A stretch of DNA of 64,000 nt from an uncultured Desulfobacterales bacterium (lineage in GTDB: Bacteria > Desulfobacterota > Desulfobacteria > Desulfobacterales > SpSt-501): the NCBI GenBank assembly GCA_938048455.1, contig CALIUY010000012.1:90538-154537 (forward strand). The letters are read 5' to 3'. Below, piece by piece: positions 51,961 through 60,673 of this stretch; the first letter of the stretch is position 1, and each line of letters opens with the position of its first letter. The position numbers and the translations under genes were made by a program. A model generated the notes under the pieces. That model was not told the DNA's origin. It was given only the letters and a program-made list of their open reading frames with translations, and did no database searches.

Positions 51961-52634
51961 ACGGAGTTCCTTTCCAGGCAAGCGGCGCGGCCGGCGAAAT
52001 CCCATTCCGCGAGCATCCGCGCGGCGAGCCGTTTGCGTTTGAGCCGCGGGGGGTAGACCCGCCGGGGGGGGCCGCCTTCCGGGTCGTAGAACTGCAGATA
52101 GAGCCGCCGCTGAGGGGTCCCGTAGACGCTGACCATCAGCGTTGCGCCGGGGCCCGGGCTGCCCGTGCGGTGGATGCCCTCCTCCAGCGCCGGCGTGCAT
52201 TCGATCTGCCCCGGGCGAAGCCGCTGCGGCGGCAGGGCCAGCAGGCGCCCCGCCTCCGCGGCCGGCCGGTAGCGTACGACCTCGAGCTCGCCGAAAGCCG
52301 GTCCGGATACGCCCCAGGAGGAATGATCGTGGACCGGGGTGTGATCGCCCGGACCGAAAAGATAAATGCGCAGCGAAAACAGACGCGCGGGGTCGCGATA
52401 GAGCACGACCTCGGTTTCGAAAATCGTCTCGCCGCCGCCTCCGGCCCCGCGGGCGAGGGCGAGAAGGACGGCCCGCCAGCGAGCGCCGTCCCGCAGCAGG
52501 TCGGGCAGGCGCTCGCGGAAGAAGGCCTGGCGCGCCTGCGGCCCGATAAGGGCGCCCGCCTCCCGCGACCACTCGCGGCAGAGGTCCACGAAGGGAAAAT
52601 CGCGTTGCATGATCTTCGCCGCCGCCCTTTCCAT
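51957..52634 (-). CDS. Cysteine dioxygenase-like cupin protein
   Basis: A 225-residue protein with the cysteine-dioxygenase-type cupin block: IYLFGPGDHTPVHDHSSWGVSG (iron-binding HDH) and a third histidine in EEGIHRTGSPGPGATLMVSVYG. CDO oxidises cysteine to cysteine sulfinate; distant homologues act on other thiols such as 3-mercaptopropionate. The extended N-terminus and C-terminal basic tail are not typical. It lies between the molybdoenzyme and the thioredoxin-reductase-like gene with a four-base overlap to the latter, so it belongs to one operon. Confidence 0.65.
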   Translation of the reverse strand: MERAAAKIMQRDFPFVDLCREWSREAGALIGPQARQAFFRERLPDLLRDGARWRAVLLALARGAGGGGETIFETEVVLYRDPARLFSLRIYLFGPGDHTPVHDHSSWGVSGPAFGELEVVRYRPAAEAGRLLALPPQRLRPGQIECTPALEEGIHRTGSPGPGATLMVSVYGTPQRRLYLQFYDPEGGPPRRVYPPRLKRKRLAARMLAEWDFAGRAACLERNSV

Positions 52635-52646
52635 CCGCCGCGGCGT

Positions 52647-54551
52647 TCAGTCGTTTTCCAGGCGTACGAACTGGGAGTAAAAAGCCGCTCCCGCGCCCAG
52701 ATCCGTGATTTGGGCCGCAATCAGCCGGTTGATCCCGCCGCCCAGGCGCATCCAGGTCCCCCGCCGGACGAGGACGGCCTCCGGGTGCAGCCCCGGCAGC
52801 ATCCGCAACCGCACGCGCATCCGGCCAAGCGGCGAGACGATCGCCACCGGCCGGCCGGGATCGATTCCGGATAGCCCCGGGCTGTCGGGGGCGATCCCCG
52901 CCGCGGGCGGCAGGTCCTGATCCTCGGGCAGGATCTGGGAGTGGATCGCCCGCCCGCGCACGAGGCTGAGCAGGCGCAACGGAAAGCCCTGCGGTGCGGG
53001 CTCCTCCTCGTGGATCGCCGTTGGCAGGCGGCACTTCCCGTCCGGATGGGCGAAGCGCATCCCCTCGAAGGCGATCCGCGGCCGCCGGGAGCGCACAAAG
53101 CCCTTCGCGCGCAACTCCTCGAGACTGGTCTTCAGCCAGGGGGAGCGAAGTGCGGCCCGCAGAGCCGCTTCCGGCTCCGGCAGGAGCACCGGCGGATCCA
53201 GACGCCGGCCGATTTCACGGACGATCCAGTAATCGTCCCGCGCTCCGGGGGGGGGCTCCACCACGCATCGGGCGTATTGAACATATTCATGGAGAAAGGA
53301 TCCGACAACATCTTCCTGCTCGAACATCAAGGTGCAGGGGAGAACCAGGTCCGCCCGCTCGACGGTGTCCGTGGGGAAGGCATCGACGACGATTTTGACG
53401 TCGACGCCGGAGAACGTCGCGGCCGTTTTCCCGCTGTCGGGGGCCTGGTTGACGATATTGCTGCCGTTCACCCAGACCAAGCGGACCGGAGGGTCGGCGG
53501 CGAGGATCGCATCCCCGATGTCGGCGATCGGAAGCGCCGGCCGGCCTCCGGGGTTCGAGCCCCGCACCCAGCCGAGCTCCAGGTTGTGGAAGGAATGCAG
53601 GTGAAAGTAGACGCCCGCCCCCGGACGGCCGATGTTGCCGCTGAGCACGGCCAGGGCATCGATCCAACGCACGGTCTCGCCGCCGCGACGATAGCGCTGA
53701 AGGCCTGCACCGATCAGGGTCGATACCGGCCCTCCCTCGCGATAGAGGCGCGCGAGCCGCGCGGCCTCCGCGGTGGGAACCTCGCAGGCGGAGAGCCACT
53801 CCGACACCGTGCGGGAGAAGAGAACGCGACGGAAGGCTTCCGCGCCGCGGGTGCAGGCGAAGCGCTCCTGCGGGAGCGCTCCCTCGTCGGCGAGCCGCCT
53901 CAGGACGGCGGCGGCGAGGAAACGGTCGGTGCCCGGCCGGATACGGATGAGGGGGTCGGCGAAGGGGCGGTTTTCTTCCCCTTGGGGAGAGATCGAGACG
54001 ACCTCGGCCCCGGCGCGCCGGGCGCGGTGGACGAGGGCGGCCGTGTGGAGGGAGCTGCGCTGCAGGTCCTTGCCCCAGAGGACGATCGCGCGCGCCCGGA
54101 GGAGTTCCTCGACGTCGTTGTTTTCGCGGGCGCCGAAGTCGACGACGGTGGCGACATATCCGGCCGCGTCGCACAGCGAGCCCCGCGTACGGCGGCTGCC
54201 CAGTTCGGCGAACAGTAGGTTCACCGCTTCCTTGAGCACCCCCTTGGCGCCGTCGCCGGCGATGTGCAGGATGGAGGCGGGTTCGCTGCGTCGCGCCTGG
54301 ATGGCCGCCGCGGCGCGGTCGAGCGCCTCTTCCCAGGCGATTTCGCGCCAGCCGCGGGCGGTCTTGAGGCGGGGGGCGAGGATGCGGCTTTCGTGGGACA
54401 GCCGCCGCAGATGGCGCTGCACCTTGGCACAGGCCGCCCCGCGGGTGAAAGGGCTTTCGGGGTCGCCGCGCACCCGGAAGCCTCCCCCCCGTAGGGCGTC
54501 CACGAGAAGGGTGCAGGCGTCGGGGCAGTCGTAGGTGCAGACGGTGCGCAC
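52647..54551 (-). CDS. Molybdopterin (bis-PGD) oxidoreductase, BisC/DMSO-reductase superfamily
   Basis: A 634-residue single-chain enzyme with no signal peptide, so probably cytoplasmic. The N-terminal 4Fe-4S motif is CTYDCPDAC followed by a distal cysteine in GAACAKV. GSLCDAAGYVATV probably holds the molybdenum-ligand cysteine, and EDVVGSFLHEYVQYARCVVEPP plus the C-terminal beta-barrel (GMRRV-type LGRMRVRLRMLPG, RRGTWMRLGGGINRL) match the superfamily. Substrate class cannot be read from sequence. The start is a GTG at 54551, adjacent to the first conserved residues, 14 bases after the preceding gene; it lacks an optimal ribosome site and may be translationally coupled. Confidence 0.82.
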   Translation of the reverse strand: MRTVCTYDCPDACTLLVDALRGGGFRVRGDPESPFTRGAACAKVQRHLRRLSHESRILAPRLKTARGWREIAWEEALDRAAAAIQARRSEPASILHIAGDGAKGVLKEAVNLLFAELGSRRTRGSLCDAAGYVATVVDFGARENNDVEELLRARAIVLWGKDLQRSSLHTAALVHRARRAGAEVVSISPQGEENRPFADPLIRIRPGTDRFLAAAVLRRLADEGALPQERFACTRGAEAFRRVLFSRTVSEWLSACEVPTAEAARLARLYREGGPVSTLIGAGLQRYRRGGETVRWIDALAVLSGNIGRPGAGVYFHLHSFHNLELGWVRGSNPGGRPALPIADIGDAILAADPPVRLVWVNGSNIVNQAPDSGKTAATFSGVDVKIVVDAFPTDTVERADLVLPCTLMFEQEDVVGSFLHEYVQYARCVVEPPPGARDDYWIVREIGRRLDPPVLLPEPEAALRAALRSPWLKTSLEELRAKGFVRSRRPRIAFEGMRFAHPDGKCRLPTAIHEEEPAPQGFPLRLLSLVRGRAIHSQILPEDQDLPPAAGIAPDSPGLSGIDPGRPVAIVSPLGRMRVRLRMLPGLHPEAVLVRRGTWMRLGGGINRLIAAQITDLGAGAAFYSQFVRLEND

Positions 54552-54565
54552 GGTCGCTGTCGCCT

Positions 54566-54859
54566 TCAGAGCTTTTCGCGGACGGAGTCGATCTTGCGCT
54601 GGAGCCGTCCGCCCGGGCCCTTGCGGCAGTCGGCCTTCAGGTGCAGCACGACTCGATTGCAGTCGGCGCGCATCGCCTCGAGGCAGCGGCGGACGACCTC
54701 CATGACCTCGTCCCATTCCCCCTCGAGGCTCGTGCCCATGGCCCGGAAATCGTAGGGCAGACCGCTTTCCTGGATGATCCGCAGCGAGCGGGCGACATAG
54801 GGGGAGAGGCTTTCCCCCTTGTCGAGGGGAAAAAGCGAAAAATCGACGATCACGCTCAT
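54566..54859 (-). CDS. MTH1187/YkoF-type (UPF0045, DUF77) thiamine-binding family protein
   Basis: A 97-residue protein with ferredoxin-like alternation: VIVDFSLFPLDKGESLSPYVARSLRIIQESG, then YDFRAMGTSLEGEWDEVMEVVRRCLEAM and RVVLHLKADCRKG. This is the MTH1187 family, some members of which bind thiamine-type ligands. ATG 54859 follows GGAGG. It is the first gene of the leftward operon containing the molybdopterin oxidoreductase. A link to that enzyme is not obvious. Confidence 0.82.
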   Translation of the reverse strand: MSVIVDFSLFPLDKGESLSPYVARSLRIIQESGLPYDFRAMGTSLEGEWDEVMEVVRRCLEAMRADCNRVVLHLKADCRKGPGGRLQRKIDSVREKL

Positions 54860-54986
54860 CTTCGACCTCCGCGACGGGGTTTGACACACCCGGCGTCCTT
54901 CCTCTACAAGGAGCCGTTTTTCACCGACGATAGCACGGAGTCGCCCGCGGCGTAAAACCAGCGGGCGGCCTGAAGGGGGACAGACC

Positions 54987-57473
54987 ATGCCCTCGTGGGT
55001 GCCGCTCGAATATGCGTTGCGCCTGGTTCCGGATCTCCTCCGCTTCCGCTTCGACGGGGAGGCCGGCCTCCGCCTGCGCGCGGCGGACCCCCTGGAGGAA
55101 ATCGTCTTGAACGCCGTCGATCTTGCGATCTGGCGCTGCGAGCTGGAGAGCGGCGAGGAGCGGGCGGCCTGCCGCTTCGAGATCGATCCGGCGAAGGAAA
55201 CCTTGCGCATTTTTTTGCCGCGCCCGGCCTCCGGCGAGTTCGCGCTTCAGATCGCCTACCGCGGGGAAATCAACGACCGCATGGCCGGATTTTACCGCAG
55301 CCGCATCCGCCGGGGCCGCGGCACGCGCTGGCTGGCGGTGACCCAGTTCCAGGAAAGCGACGCGCGCCGCGCCTTCCCCTGCCTCGACCATCCGGGCGTG
55401 AAGGCGCGCTTCCGGATCGAAATCGAGGTGCCGCGGTCGCTGACCGCGGTCGCGAACACCCCGGTCGCGGAGCGCCTGCCCCTCCCCGGCGGCCGGCAGC
55501 GCCTGCGCTTCGCCCCCTCGCCGCCGATGCCGACCTACCTCGTCTTCTTCGCCGTGGGGGAGCTTGAGGTCCATCCCCACCCGCTCGACACCCGCGTGCG
55601 TCTGGTCGTCCCGCCCGGCACCGCGGAGCGGGGGCGCTTCGGCCTGGAATTCGGCCGCCGGGCGCTCGCGGCGAGCGAGGAGATCTTCGGGGTGCCCTAC
55701 CCCCTGCCCAAGCTCGACCTGATCGCCGTTCCCGATTTCGCCTTCGGGGCGATGGAAAACTGGGGGGCGATCACGTTCCGCGAAAACCTCTTGCTCCACG
55801 ACCCCGGGATCACCTCCGCGTCGGCCGAAGAGCGCATCTGCGAGGTGATCGCCCACGAGATCGCCCACCAGTGGTTCGGCAACCTCGTCACCCCCGCGGA
55901 CTGGAAATACCTCTGGCTGAACGAGAGCTTCGCCACCTACTTCGGCTACGGCTTGGTCGACCGTTTTTACCCCGGCTGGGAGACCTGGGAGGAGTTCCTG
56001 CAAACGACGACCGCCGCCGCCCTGCACCGCGACGCCCTGCACGAGAACGTCGCCATCGAGATCCCCGGCGGCGAGCACCTGGTGATCAACACGAGCACGG
56101 CACCGATCATTTACAACAAGGGCGCCAGCCTCTTGCGGCAGCTCGAGGGCTGGGTCGGCCCCGAGCCCTTCCGGCGCGGACTCAGGGGCTACCTCGAATC
56201 GCATGCCTACGGCCACGCCGTGAGCGGTGATTTGTGGGCGGCGCTCGAATCCGCCTCGAACCTTCCCGTCACGGCCCTGCTGAGGAACTGGGTCGGCCAG
56301 CCGGGATTCCCCCGGGTGACGGTCCGGCGCGAGGGCGGCCGCCTGCACCTGTGCCAGAGGCGCTTCACCTGTCTGCCGGGGACCTCGGCGCAGACCTGGA
56401 TGATTCCGCTCCGCATGCGCGTTTTCGCCGCCGACGGCTCCTCGCGCACGATCGAGTTTCTCTTCGACACCCCGGAGCGGACCCTCGAACTCGAAGCGGG
56501 GGCGGTGGCCTGCAAGCTGAACGACGGGCAGAACGGCTACTACCGCGTGTTTTACGAGGATCCGGAGCTGTTCGCAGCCCTCGTGCGCCTGGCGCGCGAG
56601 CGGCGTCTTCCGCCGGCCGACCGCTGGGGGCTGCTCGAAGACCACTTCGCGCGCGTGCTCGCCGGGGAGGCGGGCCTCGAGGAACACTTGGCCCTGGTGT
56701 CCGCTTTCGAAGAGGAGGACGACCCGCTGCCGCTCGGTGCGGTCGCCGCGGAGCTTACCCAGGCCTGGCTGTGGTCCGGGGAGCAGACCGCGCGGCGGGT
56801 CGCCGCCTGCTTCGCAAGCCGCTTCGGCGCCGTGCTCGCGGCGATCGGATTCGAGCCCCAGGCGGCCGAGCCCCGGGGGCGAACGCGCCTTCGCGAGCGG
56901 ATCCTCTATGACGCCGCGCGGTTGGGCTGCCGCGAGGCCGCGGACTTCGCGATGGAACGCTTCCGGCAGATGCGCCGCGGGGATCGCCTCCATCCGGATC
57001 TCTTGCGTCCCGTGCTCCAGATCGCGGCCTGGCGGGGCGGAGCTGCCGAGCTTTCCTGGTTGCTCGGCCGCCTGCGCGCCTCGCGCAGCGAACACGAGCG
57101 CATGGCGCTCCTTGCCGCCCTGGGGGGCTTCGCGGCGCCCGAGCTCGCCCAGCGGGTGCTCGATCTGCTGTTGACCGCGGTGCCGGAGAGAAACCTCTTC
57201 CTCCCCGTCGCCGCCTTGGCCGCGCGGCGCGATACCGGGGCCCTCCTCTGGGATTGGTACACCGGCCGGCGCGGGCAGATCGAGCGGCTGCATCCCATGA
57301 TCCACGAGCGCGTGCTCGCGGCCGTGATCCCCGCCGCCGGGCGCGAGCGGCCGCAAGAGGTGCGGGCCTTCGGCGCCGATTTCCTGCGGCGGCAGCCGCG
57401 CTTGGCCGATGTCGTCCGGCTTTCGCTCGAGAGGCTCGAAATCGGGCTGCGGCTGCGCCGGGCGAACCCTTGA
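54987..57473 (+). CDS. M1-family zinc aminopeptidase
   Basis: An 828-residue metalloprotease. The exopeptidase motif GAMENWG precedes the zinc site H290-E-I-A-H294 followed by E313 (HEXXH plus 18 residues plus E), in VIAHEIAHQWFGNLV and LNESFATYF. The N-terminal saddle domain (about 1-205) and the helical C-terminal ERAP-like domain (about 510-828) are both present. There is no signal peptide, so it is cytoplasmic. Aminopeptidases of this family trim N-terminal residues from peptides. Its stop codon overlaps the -35 of the alternative complex III promoter. Confidence 0.9.
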   Translation: MPSWVPLEYALRLVPDLLRFRFDGEAGLRLRAADPLEEIVLNAVDLAIWRCELESGEERAACRFEIDPAKETLRIFLPRPASGEFALQIAYRGEINDRMAGFYRSRIRRGRGTRWLAVTQFQESDARRAFPCLDHPGVKARFRIEIEVPRSLTAVANTPVAERLPLPGGRQRLRFAPSPPMPTYLVFFAVGELEVHPHPLDTRVRLVVPPGTAERGRFGLEFGRRALAASEEIFGVPYPLPKLDLIAVPDFAFGAMENWGAITFRENLLLHDPGITSASAEERICEVIAHEIAHQWFGNLVTPADWKYLWLNESFATYFGYGLVDRFYPGWETWEEFLQTTTAAALHRDALHENVAIEIPGGEHLVINTSTAPIIYNKGASLLRQLEGWVGPEPFRRGLRGYLESHAYGHAVSGDLWAALESASNLPVTALLRNWVGQPGFPRVTVRREGGRLHLCQRRFTCLPGTSAQTWMIPLRMRVFAADGSSRTIEFLFDTPERTLELEAGAVACKLNDGQNGYYRVFYEDPELFAALVRLARERRLPPADRWGLLEDHFARVLAGEAGLEEHLALVSAFEEEDDPLPLGAVAAELTQAWLWSGEQTARRVAACFASRFGAVLAAIGFEPQAAEPRGRTRLRERILYDAARLGCREAADFAMERFRQMRRGDRLHPDLLRPVLQIAAWRGGAAELSWLLGRLRASRSEHERMALLAALGGFAAPELAQRVLDLLLTAVPERNLFLPVAALAARRDTGALLWDWYTGRRGQIERLHPMIHERVLAAVIPAAGRERPQEVRAFGADFLRRQPRLADVVRLSLERLEIGLRLRRANP

Positions 57474-57499
57474 CACCCCGCGGAGCGATCCGTTATAGA
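57470..57499 (+). promoter_or_regulatory. Sigma-70-type promoter for the alternative complex III operon
   Basis: TTGACA (57470-57475), overlapping the aminopeptidase stop, and TATAGA (57494-57499) with an 18-base spacer. The predicted start near 57506 leaves about 170 bases of leader. The leader ends in a hairpin (GATCCGGC 57643-57650 with GCCGGAATC 57661-57669) whose loop contains a GAGG, the only ribosome-site-like sequence near the ATG. Confidence 0.6.
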
Positions 57500-57678
57500 C
57501 CTTGACCGATATCGGAGGCGGGCTCGGTGTGCCCGCTTCCGGCCGTAGCGAAAACCCTCAATCCCCTTCCAGGCGGCATGCCGTATCTGCGTCGCGTTCC
57601 CTGTTTCGGGCGGAAAGACGCCACCCGTCCCCCCGTCCGCAGGATCCGGCCTGAGGCGAAGCCGGAATCCGTGAGACC

Positions 57679-60624
57679 ATGAATCGACGCCGTTTTCTCC
57701 AGCTGGCCGGCGGCGGAAGCGTCGCCTTCGCCGCCGCTTGCAGCCCGGAGTCCCCGAAATTCCTCTTCAGCCCGCCGCAGGCGACGGGCGACCAGGTCAC
57801 GGGACGCGCCACCTGGTACGCCTCCACTTGCCGCGAATGCCCGGCCGGCTGCGGCCTGATCGCCAAGAACCGCGAAGGCCGTCTGATCAAGCTCGAGGGC
57901 AACCCGCTTCACCCTCTCAACCGCGGCAGGCTTTGCCTGCGGGGCCAGGCGGCGCTCCAAGCGCTCTACCATCCCGATCGGCTGACCACCCCGCTGCTCA
58001 AGGAAAACGGCCATTGGGTCCCGATTTCCCGTGACCGTGCGCTCTCTCGGATCGCCGCGCGGGTCCAGGAGGCCGCCCGCCGCGGGGAGGGCCGGGTACG
58101 TCTTCTAAGCGAAGTCGTGGGCGAAAGCGCTCTCGCGCTGCAGCGGGCCGTTCTCGGGGGCTGGAGTTCCCCCGGGCCGACGATCTTCGAGCCCTACGCT
58201 TACGAAACCCTGCGCGCCGCCAACCGCGAGGTCTTCGGCGTGGACGGCCTGGTCTCCTACCGGCTCGATCAGGCCGACTGCCTGCTCGGCTTCGGTGCCG
58301 AGTTTCTGGAAACCTGGCTCTCCCCCGTCGAGTACGCCTGGAAGTTCAAGACCATGCATGCCCTCCGCGGCGAGGGCAAGGGGCGTTTTGTCTGGGTCGC
58401 TCCGTTTCAGTCGCTCACGGGGGCGAACGCCGACCGCTGGTACGGCTGCCGGCCCGGCGCCGAGTCCTGGGTCGCCCTCGGCCTGCTCGGCCGGCTGCTC
58501 GCCCTCGGCCGCGGCGGACATCTGCCGGAGAGCCTGCGTCGCGGGATCGCGCAGGCGGCGGAGGCGGCCCCTTTCCCCCGCGTGGAACAGGTTTCGGGGA
58601 TCCCCGTGGCGCATCTCGAGGAGATCGCCCGCGCGCTCGCCGCCGCCGAGCGGCCGCTCGTGCTGGGTGCGGGGATGTGGCAGAGCGATGAGAACGGCCT
58701 GCGGGTCAACCTCGCCGCGAACCTCCTGCAGCGCGTTCTCGATCCCGGCCTGCTGCGGATCGACGCCGTAAACCGCCATCGCGTGGAAATCGCCGCCCCG
58801 CGCGCCGAGATCCTGTCCCTGCTCGAGGACCTGGCCGCCGGCCGGGTGGACGTTTTGTTTCTCAACCAGGTCAACCCGCTCTTTCACCTCCCCCCGTCCG
58901 CGCAGGCGGCGGAGGCCCTTTCCCGGCCCGATACCCTGGTCGTGGCGCTCGGCGGTTTTCTCGACGAGACCGCCGCGGCGGCCGATCTCGTCTTTCCTCT
59001 CGCTCACGCCCTCGAATCCTGGGACGATTACAACGGCTGGACCCCGGTGCCCTCCTGCTTGCAGCCGGCGGCGGGGCGCTTCAGCACGGCGCCCGGGGCG
59101 GGGGAATTCTGGCTGGCGATCGCTTTCCCCGAGGGCGAAAAGCCTGCCCCCGACTATCGCAGCTTCATCGCCCGCAGGCTCTTCGAGCGGGGGCTGTTGA
59201 AGACGGCCTCCGACTGGCCGCGCATGCTGCAGCAGGGCGGACTCTTTCCCCCGCCGGGCGAGCTGACCGGCGCTCCTCCCGCCGATCCGCCGGACCGCCT
59301 CCCCGAGCTGCTGCGGCGCCCCCCGCCTTTGCCTCCCGAAGGGATCCTGCTCGCCCCCGTGCCCTCGATCCGCTTTTTTGACGGCCGCGGGGCGAACCGT
59401 CCCTGGTTGTGCGAAATCCCCGATCCCCTGACCCGCATCGCTTGGCAGACCCCGGTCTGTCTGCACCCGGAAACGGCGCGGGCCCACGGCGTCGAGACCG
59501 GCGACCTGCTCCGTCTCTCCGGTCCCGGCGGAGGGATCGAAGCGCCGGCCTACGCGACCGAAACCGTCGTTCCCGGGCTCCTCGTCCACGCCGTCGGCCA
59601 GGGACACCGGGCTTACGGCCGCTACGCCGAGGACCGGGGGGCGAACCCCCTGCGGTTGCTTTCGCCGCGGCTCGAGCCCTTCGGCGGCGGGCAAGCGGGG
59701 GTCCTCTGCCGGGTCGAGATTCACCCCGCGGGAGGGCGCATCCTGCTAGCGCGCACCGACGGCAGCCGCATCCAGCACGGCCGCAAGCTGGTACGCACCG
59801 TCAGCCCCGCCGAACTCCGGCGGGGATTGAAACCCCGCAAGGCGGGGCTCACCCTCAACGATTTTCCGCTCACGCTTCCGCTTCCCGAGGGTTACGATCC
59901 GAAGCGGGATTTTTACCCGCCCCACGACCATACGGAAATCCGCTGGGGGATGGTCGTGGATCTCGATCGCTGCATCGGCTGTGCGGCCTGCGTCGCCGCC
60001 TGCTACGCCGAAAACAACATCGCCGTGGTGGGCGAGACGGCCGTCGCCCGCGGCCGGGAAATGGCCTGGCTCGAGATCGTGCGCTACCACGACGAGAGCC
60101 GTCCCGAGCGGGTCTATTTTCTCCCCATGCTCTGCCAGCATTGCGACAACGCCCCTTGCGAGTCGGTCTGCCCCGTCTACGCGCCGCACCATTCCGCGGA
60201 GGGGCTGAACAACCAGATTTACAACCGCTGCATCGGCACGCGCTTTTGTTCCCAGAACTGCCCTTACAAGGTGCGCCGGTTCAACTGGTTCGACTGGAGC
60301 TGGCCGGATCCGCTGCCCCTGCAGCTCAACCCCGATGTCACCGTGCGCAGCAAGGGGGTGATGGAAAAGTGCTCCTTCTGCATCCAGCGCATCAAGGAAG
60401 CGCGCACGAAGGCCCGCAATCAAAAGCGGCCCCTCCGCGAGGGCGAGGCGATCCCCGCCTGCGTGCAGACCTGCCCCACGGAGGCTCTGGTCTTCGGCAA
60501 CCTGATGGACCCCGACAGTCGCGTGCGGCGGCTGTGCGATGACCCGCGGGCCTACCAGGTCCTGGGCTACCTCAACACCAAGCCCGCGGTGATCTACCTG
60601 AAGAAGGTGCTCGAGGAAGCATGA
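57679..60624 (+). CDS. actB: Alternative complex III molybdopterin-like/iron-sulfur subunit (ActB)
   Basis: A 981-residue periplasm-facing subunit of quinol:cytochrome c/oxidase oxidoreductase. The N-terminus is a twin-arginine signal (NRRRFLQLAGGGSVAF) followed by AAAC, a possible lipobox with Cys21 or nearby as lipid anchor. The first about 700 residues resemble molybdopterin oxidoreductases (CRECPAGC, then CLRGQAALQ), but in this family no molybdenum cofactor is bound. The last about 260 residues form an NrfC-like ferredoxin domain with four cysteine clusters: CIGCAACVAAC, CQHCDNAPCESVC, CIGTRFCSQNCPY, CSFCIQRI plus CVQTCPT. Start ATG 57679. It leads the act operon. Confidence 0.9.
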   Translation: MNRRRFLQLAGGGSVAFAAACSPESPKFLFSPPQATGDQVTGRATWYASTCRECPAGCGLIAKNREGRLIKLEGNPLHPLNRGRLCLRGQAALQALYHPDRLTTPLLKENGHWVPISRDRALSRIAARVQEAARRGEGRVRLLSEVVGESALALQRAVLGGWSSPGPTIFEPYAYETLRAANREVFGVDGLVSYRLDQADCLLGFGAEFLETWLSPVEYAWKFKTMHALRGEGKGRFVWVAPFQSLTGANADRWYGCRPGAESWVALGLLGRLLALGRGGHLPESLRRGIAQAAEAAPFPRVEQVSGIPVAHLEEIARALAAAERPLVLGAGMWQSDENGLRVNLAANLLQRVLDPGLLRIDAVNRHRVEIAAPRAEILSLLEDLAAGRVDVLFLNQVNPLFHLPPSAQAAEALSRPDTLVVALGGFLDETAAAADLVFPLAHALESWDDYNGWTPVPSCLQPAAGRFSTAPGAGEFWLAIAFPEGEKPAPDYRSFIARRLFERGLLKTASDWPRMLQQGGLFPPPGELTGAPPADPPDRLPELLRRPPPLPPEGILLAPVPSIRFFDGRGANRPWLCEIPDPLTRIAWQTPVCLHPETARAHGVETGDLLRLSGPGGGIEAPAYATETVVPGLLVHAVGQGHRAYGRYAEDRGANPLRLLSPRLEPFGGGQAGVLCRVEIHPAGGRILLARTDGSRIQHGRKLVRTVSPAELRRGLKPRKAGLTLNDFPLTLPLPEGYDPKRDFYPPHDHTEIRWGMVVDLDRCIGCAACVAACYAENNIAVVGETAVARGREMAWLEIVRYHDESRPERVYFLPMLCQHCDNAPCESVCPVYAPHHSAEGLNNQIYNRCIGTRFCSQNCPYKVRRFNWFDWSWPDPLPLQLNPDVTVRSKGVMEKCSFCIQRIKEARTKARNQKRPLREGEAIPACVQTCPTEALVFGNLMDPDSRVRRLCDDPRAYQVLGYLNTKPAVIYLKKVLEEA

Positions 60625-60673
60625 AGCGACTCCCCGCCGCCCGCCGCGCGGGCCCGCCCCGGAGAACCCGGCC

